The position numbers and the translations under genes are program-made. A stretch of 64,000 nucleotides of DNA from Morinoia aosen (taxonomy: Eukaryota > Arthropoda > Malacostraca > Amphipoda > Talitridae), in contig CM059571.1 in NCBI GenBank assembly GCA_030386875.1, forward strand, positions 29,630,355 through 29,694,354, written 5' to 3'. Of the stretch, positions 12,856 through 22,150 are shown piece by piece. Within the stretch, counting starts at the first letter, position 1. Each line of letters opens with the position of its first letter. The notes beneath the pieces are model-generated. The model saw only the letters and a list, made by a program, of their open reading frames with translations. It made no database searches and was not told the DNA's origin.

Positions 12856-12910
12856 ACGTTTTCCGCGCTTTTTCGGTTTGACACTTCAATACTAAAAACG
12901 CGGAAAACGT
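12856..12910. repeat. Inverted repeat ACGTTTTCCGCG / CGCGGAAAACGT
   Basis: Perfect 12-bp arms are separated by 31 bp, and a further copy of CGTTTTCCGCG lies just upstream at about 12835. The function is unknown. Confidence 0.6.
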
Positions 12911-12913
12911 AAC

Positions 12914-13550
12914 CTTGTATTTAAAATAACTGCTTTGTTGGGCGTGACCAAGAGAAACGTTTTAAATTGTGTATTCTGGAACAAGCGTTTAATAAGCGAG
13001 GGATAAAAAAATGAAGTGAACAACTCGTTTAACAATTTCTTTTACAAGCAGCCAATCAAATGGATCAAAATTATTCATTAAACTATTTAAAGTTTCTGCT
13101 CCCACTTCGCATACAAATAATATTGTTTCCCGAATAACACGATAAAACAACTCATTTATGGGTAAAGGTCGTATGAGTCTAAGTTCCACTAAAATCTAAA
13201 CACAATTAAGGAACTGCAGCATGCGCTTCCTCTGTCATAGAACGATTTTAAATGATTGACTTATTACTGTAATATGAATAAAAGCCATTGAAGGAATAAA
13301 ACACAAAATAAACATCAAAAAAGATTACCCTAAACATATACGTTGAGTTCTAAGTGACGACGAAATATTTCTCAATTAACTATATTAAATCGCGTGTAAT
13401 ATCGTGTTACTTGTGTATTTTGTAAATAAGTAGCTATCTTTACGTAAGAACAATATATGTAAGAATTTAAAGACGAAGAATACAGCACGGATAGGTATCA
13501 TTTTTAATATAATTTAGCGAAACTAATTATAAAAATCTTTAATTAGTCAA
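12914..13550. other. No gene seen
   Basis: AT-rich sequence between the inverted repeats and the end of the Penelope-like element. Open frames are short and unremarkable. Confidence 0.5.
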
Positions 13551-13558
13551 TTTTAAAC

Positions 13559-13584
13559 GTTTCGGAGACCAGCTCCATCTTCAG
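13559..13584 (-). ncRNA. Degenerate hammerhead-ribozyme-like core
   Basis: On the minus strand CTGAAGA, a GGAG/CTCC stem with a 5-nt loop, and GAAAC follow each other. The family consensus is CUGAUGA-stem II-GAAAC, so one core base (U to A) differs and cleavage is unlikely. The position just downstream of a Penelope ORF fits the known ribozymes in Penelope terminal repeats. Confidence 0.4.
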
Positions 13585-13671
13585 TAAGTCTGAAAACAAA
13601 AACCAAAATTGGTTAGTTCATGACACCAGTAAGAAAAAGTGACAAAGTGATCAGTACGAGAAAAAAAAAAA

Positions 13672-14886
13672 TTATACAAAAATTTCTAAAGGACATGAAC
13701 TATTGGCACTATTTAAAGGTGGCTTCTCTTTTGCAATGTGAAGGGATTCTAAAATGCGCAAATCTAACTCGTTAGGAGCAGAACATAAAATAGAAAAATT
13801 GTCCTCGGGAATACGGCTGCTACACTGTTCGGTAAGAAGGCGGATTGATGAATGAGGAGGTTGAGCTAAAGGTCTCCCGGTACGAAAGCTAACTCCGCGG
13901 TGCTGGGCAATCCTAACGTAAAAAGGCAGCGTCGTCATGCCGACGTATCCAGACGTAAACTGTACGCAACTAAATTTATATACCAGGGATGCCCGCATCC
14001 GCTTAGGAATCCTATCTTTGTACCGAAAGAAAGAACCAACTCGCAGCAGATTTACCGTAATTACATTTAATTTTACCGCAGGAAAGTGGTGTTTAAAAAG
14101 GTTTTCAATATCCCGGGACATCTTGCTCGTAAAATCACCAAAATATGGAAATACGCAGTAGAGCTGTTGCACCGAATCGGCGATATCATTAATACCAGAA
14201 TATTTCTTGGCTAAAAATTTTTTAATATGAGCATGAACAATAGAGGAAGGGAATCCGTTTTTACAAAAAAATGAGACTAAAAAATTAAATTCAGCATGAA
14301 GATCCACAAAACTATAACAAATGTTATAGGCACGATTTAACAAGGTTTTAATCGCATTAATTTTGAATCTATAGTTATAGTTGCTGTAGAAACTTATGCC
14401 CAACCCAGTAAAAGTAGCCTTACGAAAAACTGAAGTAGTGAAAGCTTTACCTACTCGAGTAATTTTTGAGTCCAAAAAAGATAATGAGCCACAATTTTTA
14501 ATTTCGATTGTAAATTTTATTGATGAATGTTTCTCATTTAAATAGTCCCTAAACATTTGAGCATGACTTGGATCACGGAACAACAAAAACGTGTCATCAA
14601 TGTAACGGCGATAAAATTCTGGTTTAAATTCTACAGGACAATCGGCCAGCCATTTTTGTTCCAAGTGACACATGAAAATATTTGCAAATGTGGGTCCCAA
14701 CGGAAGACCCATGCCCAGGCCTTCGATTTGCTTATACATATTACCAGCAAACACAAATATGGAGTTCATAACAGACAGTTCGAGAAGCGTCTTAAAATAA
14801 GATTTGCCTAGGCCTAAAACTGTATCAGTAGGCAAAGCAAACAGGGAACAAATATCTAACATGCTTGATATGCCGGTGACGGTCAT
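13672..14886 (-). CDS. Penelope-like reverse transcriptase with GIY-YIG endonuclease (partial)
   Basis: A 404-codon open frame. The RT palm is recognised by LDICSLF near residue 11 (motif A position), GLGMGLPLGPTFANIF around 57-72 (motif B) and YRRYIDDTFLLF around 92-103 (motif C, catalytic DD). The C-terminal third carries a GIY-YIG-like nuclease: VYKFSCVQFTSGYVGMT followed by the R...H residues of YVRIAQHRG. This RT plus GIY-YIG order is specific to Penelope-like elements. The full protein in the family is about twice as long, so the fingers region is missing. The spacing from motif A to the next helix looks short, suggesting a small internal deletion. No internal stops are present, so this copy is younger or better preserved than the other Penelope pieces in the window. 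The listed start is simply the first in-frame start after truncation. Confidence 0.85.
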   Translation of the reverse strand: MTVTGISSMLDICSLFALPTDTVLGLGKSYFKTLLELSVMNSIFVFAGNMYKQIEGLGMGLPLGPTFANIFMCHLEQKWLADCPVEFKPEFYRRYIDDTFLLFRDPSHAQMFRDYLNEKHSSIKFTIEIKNCGSLSFLDSKITRVGKAFTTSVFRKATFTGLGISFYSNYNYRFKINAIKTLLNRAYNICYSFVDLHAEFNFLVSFFCKNGFPSSIVHAHIKKFLAKKYSGINDIADSVQQLYCVFPYFGDFTSKMSRDIENLFKHHFPAVKLNVITVNLLRVGSFFRYKDRIPKRMRASLVYKFSCVQFTSGYVGMTTLPFYVRIAQHRGVSFRTGRPLAQPPHSSIRLLTEQCSSRIPEDNFSILCSAPNELDLRILESLHIAKEKPPLNSANSSCPLEIFV

Positions 14887-15026
14887 AAGGATCGGTGCCG
14901 CTCACGAAATTAGGGTCATTTTGGCTTGCAGTGGGTGGGGCTTAGCTGCATTGGGTGGGGCTAAGCGGCTCTCATAAGGATCGGTGACGGTGATGAGCGT
15001 TCGTGTATTCGGGCCTAAACACCGAG

Positions 15027-17178
15027 TTTGATCCGGATCTTCAGTGCGTGTTGTGTGCTCTAATATATTTATTGTGTTTTGTTTATTTAGAGTTAGTTTT
15101 GGTTCACTTATTTAGGGTTGGTTTTTGATTTATTTAGGGTTTGTTTTGCTCTATTTACGTAGAGTTTGTTGTGCTTAATTTATTTAGAGTTTGTTTCATT
15201 TAATTTATTTGCAGTTTTCGGCAATGTGTCAAGTGGTACGTAAATTCCTTTTATTTAGGTTTTTCCCCATATTACGCTGTTTCGTATGTTCAGTATGAAT
15301 TGCGAGCATGTTACTGAGTTTGAGTCAATTAATCTACATTTAATTCTGATGGTCCATGAGTTGCAAATATCGCTCAGTGAGGAATGAAATTTATTGTACA
15401 AGATCAAACTTCAATGTGCAATTGCTTATACTTAAGTAGAATTTGAAACATGGTTCATATCACATTCAAACTTAGAAATATTTTTCTCATTTTCATGCCT
15501 TCTATGTTTGGGAGTCAGCATAGTATATATGTAGGCAATATTTGCAATAATTATACACATATTATGAAATAATATAGGAATATTTTTAAATTCCCCTATT
15601 TATAAGAAAGGCGAAAATAGAATACTCTTCTACTAATCCTAGCTCTTTTAAGCTTCGTAAATATAATGGAATTTTATTTACGTTTAAAACAGTTAATCAG
15701 TTACAGATATTCACGAGGTTACATGGTAAACCAAGAATTTGTTTTCATGCTCCAGAGGTGATATTTATAGGCTATGTTCACGAAAGTGCGCCAAAGGAGT
15801 TAAACATATTTCCGTGAAAATTTTGCTGTTTTCTATGATACATGTTTAATGATTTGAATAATTCACTTGATAATCACTCTCTATTGTTTTATTGTAACCT
15901 ATTTCACTGGTAATTTTATGTAGAACTCAGTTTCTACATAAAGTTTTAACCTATTTAACCCTTTGCTCTACTCAGCTATTCTGATAGAATTTATTTCAGG
16001 AGAGTTCATTTATGGTAATCGTTATAGTTTCGCGAAAATTAAAACATTGTCTGCAAGAGATTACAGCCTCATGCTTCGAATATCGGGGTAGTTCCTAACT
16101 TCCCCTTAGTCAATGATAAATGTTACACCTACACTTAGTTACGGTCCCTATAATATGAGCCGCTCCTGACACCTCCTGTGCAACCCCTGTTACCCCGCTC
16201 CCCGATGATTATTTAAAAGCTCTCATCGCGGGTTCAAACTCGCAGTTGGTCTCGCACATGGAGCTAGGATATACTGGAGGGAGCATAGCCGATTCCAATC
16301 GGGTTCAAATTAGCTGCAAAAGTTGGGAGACTGGAACATTGGCAAGGCCCCACACGTGAGCCAACCACAGACGCTTGGCTGAAGTTGGCTCCTCCTCGCC
16401 TCCTCACCTCCTCTACGATTCGCCCTCCCATTTTCCAAAGCAAGATTAGTACCGCTCCACAAATCGAAGGATGAGGTGCGCGTGTAAGTCGCTCTCTAAT
16501 TTGTTATATTCAAGGGCCTGTAATCTTTATAGTTTTCAACTCTAAATGTATCTTTGCTAGCAATTTTGATATTATTAAGTGTCCTCAAGTGAGGAAACAC
16601 AATTTATTATCTTTCGGAGTCTTAGAATCCCAAATTAATGATTAACGAAAAACTCAACAGCTGGAAGAGCATTCAGCGAGCGTGTGCGCATCCCAACGTT
16701 GTCAGGAGGTAACTGGCTTCCGTGCTGACGTCACACTTGCGAGACGGCTATTGGTTACCACAGACAGAGGAGAAATCTCAAAAACTGGTTCTCTTCACAG
16801 ACGGCTATGCTCCCTCCATATATCCTAGCTCCATGGTCTCGCACTTCCCTACTGTAAACAGCGTCAGTTCTCCCCCCTCGCAAGCTTTGAATACCAGTAA
16901 AGTGTTCTTTGGAGACCAGTTTTTTCCTACCCTACCAGCGGGAGCCGTACTCCTATATGTAGAGGATATTGACGTAGCACGCTCTGAGTGTGCTCTTTTG
17001 AGTGGAGGTGTGTGTGTGCATGGTACGTGAGATCTGTTACCTAAGTACTGCACTACCACCTTTATATAGTGCATGAGAAACAAGGTATAATTAGAGTTGG
17101 TAGGTAGCTCTTTATTCAATCCAAATGTTGTAAAATTAGCCACTTATCAAATAAAATTTGGTATGGAAGTCACTCAGG
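15027..17178 (+). repeat. Repeat family C, copy 1
   Basis: Matches the reverse complement of 51645-53232 along its length, interrupted only by a 579-bp insertion at 16257-16835. It starts near AACACCGAGTTTGATCCGG and ends near GGAAGTCACTCAGGG. The first 180 bp hold degenerate repeats of TTTATTTAGAGTTTGTT. The two ends are not inverted or direct repeats of each other and no protein domain is found, so the class is unknown. A short frame reading RVGKNWSPKNTLLVFKACE on the minus strand is preserved in both copies. Copy A of the Penelope-bearing repeat begins directly at the right end. Confidence 0.75.
16257..16835. mobile_element. hAT-like MITE inserted in repeat C
   Basis: 579 bp bounded by inverted ends CATGGAGCTAGGATAT... 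of about 35 bp, with one indel between them. Both sides are flanked by GTCTCGCA (16249-16256 and 16836-16843), an 8-bp target duplication. The sister repeat C' at about 52003 has a single GTCCCGCA with no insert, which is the empty site. An 8-bp duplication and ends starting CA are hAT traits. There is no transposase inside, so it is non-autonomous. Open frames across it are coincidental. Confidence 0.8.
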
Positions 17179-17450
17179 GGTAACTCATTAAAATTTCTTC
17201 TTGCCAAGTGCTCAAACTGGAACAATATAGTCCGAAATAACAGCAAGTACTGTAACCAAGACAACAAAAACCCTGAGCGGTTAACTGTCCCGCTACAGTG
17301 GTCTAAATTGCACGAAAATCCAGCCCCAGGCTCACGGGCTTGTGTAATCGATGACTTTACGGCCTACAGAAGGAATTCGCACCAGACAACTCTAGCATTT
17401 AGGAGCTACTGCTGCCAGAGAAGCAGTACGCGCATTTGCAAGTTGTTTGC

Positions 17451-19384
17451 AATACATGGACCATGTCTGTGAACACAACTCTTTCTTTTTCATGCCATCT
17501 AATCCCTCCGATGTAATTACGAGCATAAACAACTTGAAAAACAAATCAAATGAATTAAATACATTCTCAGCGAAAGTTATTAAGTCTATAGCTGATATAA
17601 TAGCACCGTGCATATCTAATATTATCAACCATTCACTTTCTCAAGGTATCTTCCCCAACTCTCTCAAAACTGCCAGAGTGACCCCTATTTTTAAAAATGA
17701 TGATAAAAATTGCATTAATAATTATAGACATATCTCTGTACTGCCAATTATTAGCAAAATATTCGAAAAAATTGTGTATAAAAAAGTTTATTCGTATTTT
17801 GAACAAAAATCTTTTCTCTGTGACAAACAATACGGTTTTCGTTCTAAAAAATCGACACAAGCTATATTAAATCATTTACAGTACTTTTACTCTAATATAG
17901 ATGAAGGAAAGCTTGTTTTCTCCGTGTTTCTCGACTTTCGAAAAGCATTCGATTGTGTGGACCATAACATATTACTCTCGAAACTACACTGTTATGGCAT
18001 TCGAGGAATCGCCCATGATTGGTTCAAATCATACCAAACCGGAAACAATATGTTGTCATTGACAATGCAAAATCAGACCCACAGACGATTAGCCACGGAG
18101 TTCCACAACGATCTGTCCTAGGGCCTATCCTAAGTCTGATATTTATAAATGATATTACCAAATCTACATCATTTATAAATTTCATACTTTTTGCCGATGA
18201 CAGCACGCTGTCTGCGGTCCTTCCGAACCAAAATCCCGCTCTGATTGCGGAGAGTATAAATAATGAACTCCATAAGGTTTCATTGTGGCTTAAAGCTAAT
18301 AAAATAAGCCTCAACAACGATAAAACAAAATATAGTACATTCTTATGCAAGAAAAATATATCTCTCACACGCACAAAAATTGGCGAAGGTGAAATCGAAG
18401 AAACCAACTCATGCAAGTTTCTGGGCATCATAATAGATAAACATCTGACCTTTAAAGAGCACATCGCTCATATTAGTTCTAAATTATCGAAATCCGTCGG
18501 AATCCTGAATAAAGTTAAAAATTACCTGCCTGAAACAGCTTTACGAATGCTCTACCGAACGCTAATTTCACCATACTTGCAATACGGAATAAAAGCATGG
18601 CACGGTACTGATAAAAATAAAACCAATAAAATTTTTACTCTGCAAAAAAGAGCCATCAGAGTGGTAAAGAATCTAGAATATCATGCTCACAGAAATGAAT
18701 CATTCAAAAATTTACAAATACTTAAACTTTCGAATCTCTACAAAATCTCCATTTGCAATTTCATTTACAAAACATTATCAATTGATGGCGACAATAGCCT
18801 AAAACAATTATTAACTGCGAAAACTGGTCATCACGACCATTTAACCCGAAATAGATGTAAATTCATGCTTCCTTACTATTCAAAGGCCCGGTCGCAACAC
18901 AGTATCCTCTTCGTTGGAACTAAAACTTGGAACTCTATACCTGCGGAGATCCGTAAATGTAATTCGTACAAAGTATTCAAAAGACATCTTGAGTCTCACT
19001 TCCTATCAGAATACTAGTCGTGTAAGATCCCCATGTCAAATCTTGTCTCCTACATGACTGTTTCCATAATGTAATATGCCATGGGTAATATCGCCGATAT
19101 TCAGTCTACTGTTAAATCGCTTATCGAATGTACTGTTAATATATTCCATATAACCTATGTTGTAAAATGAAATATCTGATATCGAGTAAATTATCTCACT
19201 GATCAGTCTAATGCGAAACTAGGTTAAGTGATTTAGGTTAAACAGTTTTGTACACCTTAGAATAACGTGATGGTAGGATGCCCCAGAAGTCGCTGAACTT
19301 ATTCGGGCCCACAGGTAGCTATATTCAAACTTGTCCATTGTACTAGACTTGAGAAACATTCTACCTCTGTATCTCCTGTGGTAA
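17451..19384 (+). mobile_element. 5'-truncated LINE (CR1/Jockey-like) inserted in repeat A
   Basis: This segment is absent from the equivalent place in copy B (around 46565). The two sides carry near-identical AGTTGTTTG and AATTGTTTG, consistent with a target duplication of about 9-10 bp. It encodes only the RT half and lacks an endonuclease. It is 5' truncated like most LINE copies. No poly(A) tail is evident at its 3' end. Confidence 0.75.
17480..19017 (+). pseudogene. LINE reverse transcriptase fragment with one frameshift
   Basis: The first frame (to about 18035) has NNYRHISVLPIISKIFEK (motif 2 region), YGFRSKKST and FLDFRKAFDCVDHNILL (motif A, catalytic D). After WFKSY the reading moves to the frame that holds GVPQRSVLGP (motif B) and ILFADDST (motif C, catalytic DD), then KFLGIIIDKHLTFKEHI and the C-terminal thumb up to a stop at 19017. 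A single-base change around 18034-18036 explains the break. The endonuclease and ORF1 are missing. Motif wording fits the CR1/Jockey group, but the clade is not certain. Confidence 0.85.
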
Positions 19385-20522
19385 ATTGTTTGTTAATTCC
19401 TGACATTCAAATGTTTCTTGATGGCCTTGGTAATTTCACTTGCAGATGAGCCCAACCAGTTAGGTAATCTCGCTATAATAGGACTGATGAATATTCGACT
19501 TCTCAAGTTAAGGTTAAATGAAACACGGCAAAATGAACGGCTTCTTTAGCTGCCGCCTTCCATGTGGCACCTGAATGTATAGCTTTCAAGGGCTTATGAA
19601 ATATAAGCAAAAACTCAAGTTATCATTCCTATGGGATTCTATATAATATAAAAAATGCTAACTTTAGTGAAACATGTTTGCTTTCGTGCCTACCATTTTT
19701 GGAATTTTGGCAGAATTATTTTTGAAGACGCTTCAAACACAGGGAGAACAGGAAACGGAAGCCTGAAATGATGTTCATGAGCATGAATCATGGCGATTGT
19801 TCTTTAATTGGAAACGAATGAGAAAAGAACAAGTTGCCAATCCTTCACGTGGAGATCTTTTTCTTTAGTTCCCAAAGTGGTTAAAAAACCTACTTTTCAA
19901 ATATGAACCTAACGTTTCTCTTGTGGTAACGACTTATGATTCTTATTTCCTTAAGGCAAAAAAACTCCTTAAACTGTTCAAAAATTGCCCTCTATTTTCA
20001 AATAAACGAATGTTTACCTAAAACGATCATTTAGATGGGTTTCCAATAATTTTGGGGGATTAAAGTCACAATTAGTATGAGATCAACAGGAGTTGCTACG
20101 GAAAGTGCTAGAGATTTGACTTCGGTTTGACTGGCTAGCTAAGTAACGCTGTCTGATCAGAATCAAGCTTATGAATCTGAACATAATCATGATGTAGCAA
20201 ACGATGCTTCATCGGAAAATTAACGCTTACGACGTTCCCAATGTGATGGCTTAGGATATTTTGATCGCATCGTTTGCAAGCCATGACGAATGCAAAGTGC
20301 TGTTTGGGGGAAATTTTGGGATTAGAGTACCCGCCGTGCCATTTTAATTGTGAGTTGATATGTAACGAAGGATCGGTCACTCAACGGCTCAAATTCAGGT
20401 ATATCATTTGAGTACTATTGAAGTTCATCACGTTATAAATTACCAAAAAATTCACTTACATTTTTTATTGGAAGACTGTTAATCGTTCAAATGTACTACC
20501 TATGAAGGCTATATAACGCAAA

Positions 20523-20549
20523 GTTTCGATGTAAAAACATCATCATCAG
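20523..20549 (-). ncRNA. Hammerhead-ribozyme-like core in repeat A
   Basis: The minus strand reads CTGATGA, then GATGT-TTTT-ACATC (perfect 5-bp stem with a 4-nt loop), then GAAAC followed by TTTGCGTT, which allows a two-pair stem III. All core bases of a hammerhead are present. Stem I pairing is poor, so activity is uncertain. The equivalent place in copy B has lost the GAAAC box. Confidence 0.5.
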
Positions 20550-20795
20550 GCTGAAAATATACAGAAAAATTGATCAGTCACATTGGTGAAATGCAAACCT
20601 AATTCTTAAGCTATATGAGACTAGAATGAAAGATGAAATCACAGCTCAAATATATTTTATAAATGACTATATATGAAGTTTGTTCGACAAAAATCTGAAT
20701 ACACGGGATCAGGTACAGTAATAGTATTGCACATTATATGTTCATTGGACAAGCGTTAGGAGCGAAATGACCGGACGAGCAGTTGCCTCAAACTT

Positions 20796-21480
20796 CTAAG
20801 CTGTGGTTTTAGTAAATAGTTTTGAGGAAAAAAGTCATTTGTATTTTCGTTGAGAGCAGGTTTAAGTTTATGGATGTGTAACGCTTCTAAATTTGAAAAT
20901 CCTCTTTTTTATTCACTTTATATAAGATTTTTGTATTAGGGCATAGATCTTCATTTGATGGTTTGCAACTAATGTCAATGCGGCGATGATTGAATATAGA
21001 ACCTTGGTATTTATGGGCGATTAATCTTTGCCGCAGGGTCATCAAGGTCAAGCCAATGCAACATTTATCAAGAGACTTACATTCTCTTCTGTCACACTTA
21101 AATTAGTAAATCACATTGGCCCTGTCCAGAACAATAACCCTAGATGCAGATATAATATTTTTCACCAGGAGGTCACTGATTTTTCGGTTTTTATGATATA
21201 CACAGACGTTAATTGACGTATCAGGATCTGTTGGCTGAACAAAAGTTTTAACAATGTTCTTAAAAACTCGTTCATCAATTTTGAAATTTTTGTGCATTTG
21301 GTTTTCATAAAAGATATTAATATTGCGAGAATTCAGTTCAGGATTATCTTTATTACCCAAGGTTCTGTTTAAGAAATTACCAATAGGTATATCAATGAGA
21401 GTATCAGGAAAATTGTTGTTATCCAGCACTCGCTTAACTTTAAGCATTCCTGAATGGAAACTTGACCAGCTGCTACACAC
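20796..21480 (-). pseudogene. Penelope-like GIY-YIG region, copy A
   Basis: 125 codons from 21480 include NPELNSRNINI and NPTDPDTS-like segments and end ASRVIVLDRANVIY before a TAA. Reading on past the stop gives FKCDRREC. Beyond it this copy is too broken to show a clear GIY-YIG core and is called from its alignment with copy B at 44407-45093, where YLGLT and RQRLTAH are readable. No RT lies upstream. The in-frame stop occurs at the same place in copy B. Confidence 0.65.
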
Positions 21481-21507
21481 CTTATAAGCTCTATTTATTA
21501 ACGTATG

Positions 21508-21576
21508 TATAACACCCTAGCGGTTTAGTAGGCAAAGTGTTCATTTGCTTCGCTAATGTACAAAGAGGGTGTTATA
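21508..21576. repeat. Mini inverted-repeat element (TATAACACCCT ends), copy A
   Basis: TATAACACCCT and AGGGTGTTATA form perfect 11-bp inverted ends around about 47 bp. The same element is in copy B (44284-44379), where an internal duplication of about 27 bp has occurred. It therefore predates the A/B duplication. Confidence 0.6.
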
Positions 21577-22150
21577 TTTTAGGGTAATTCATTTCAAACA
21601 TATATGAACATTTGCAAGTGTCATGCTGACCATATTGCTATCTATAAATAATGATTGATGGCCGTGCAAGGCTTTCATCGAAGCCTCAATTTGTTTTAAC
21701 TGATTTATGCCAATTTGTACGAACAATTTATGTGGATTCAATTTTATGAACTGAAGAATTGTAGAACGTCAAGGAATTGTGGTGAAAATTTTACAACAGT
21801 TGAAGACTTGAATTGTATTATTGATACAAAAGAGCCTTCCCATTTAGAGTTTAGATTTTGTTCTCGATCTAAATGAGAAACTCTCCAACTATTCACGCCA
21901 TTTGAGCTACAACCTATAATTGTGAGCAAACGCTTACATGATAAAGTATTTATACGCCCGTCAATGGGAAGAAACATATTCATACGTTTGTTAAAACTTT
22001 GACTGCGACGTGCGCCACCGGTGGTACACGGAGGTTATTTTCATAATGCTGCTGATCGGCCAGTACTCGCAAATTCAATTTTTTCAATTCATCAGTAGTC
22101 ACAAATTTAAATTGTTCAGGCTCCCTGAAAACTTGAACTTATTGTTTGAA

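Larger units (their letters stand above)
13555..14886 (-). mobile_element. Penelope-like retroelement, 5'-truncated
   Basis: This is the body of the element coding at 13672-14886, followed downstream on the minus strand by a hammerhead-like remnant at 13559-13584, a usual position in Penelope elements. It is truncated at the RT motif A region. It abuts a short stretch at 14884-14990 with direct repeats of TCATAAGGATCGGTG, then repeat C. Confidence 0.8.
17179..22150 (-). repeat. Repeat A (inverted partner of B), main part
   Basis: Reverse-complement matches to B are: 17179-17440 with about 46575-46830, 19385-22150 with about 43705-46560, and the displaced piece 33655-33860 with about 43510-43700. 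The gaps in A are explained by a LINE (17451-19384) and by the large insertion D. The repeat contains a Penelope GIY-YIG fragment, a hammerhead-like motif and a small TATAACACCCT inverted-repeat element, all in conserved order in both copies. Confidence 0.8.

Noticed and set aside
12244..12912. 222-codon plus-strand open frame
   Set aside because: It spans a transposon end, an inverted repeat and a second inverted repeat, is Arg/His/Thr-rich and has no domain. The G+C-rich composition explains the lack of stops.
16722..17143. Overlapping frames of about 100 codons on both strands
   Set aside because: They cross the MITE/repeat C boundary. Only the part inside repeat C is shared with C', and no domain is present.
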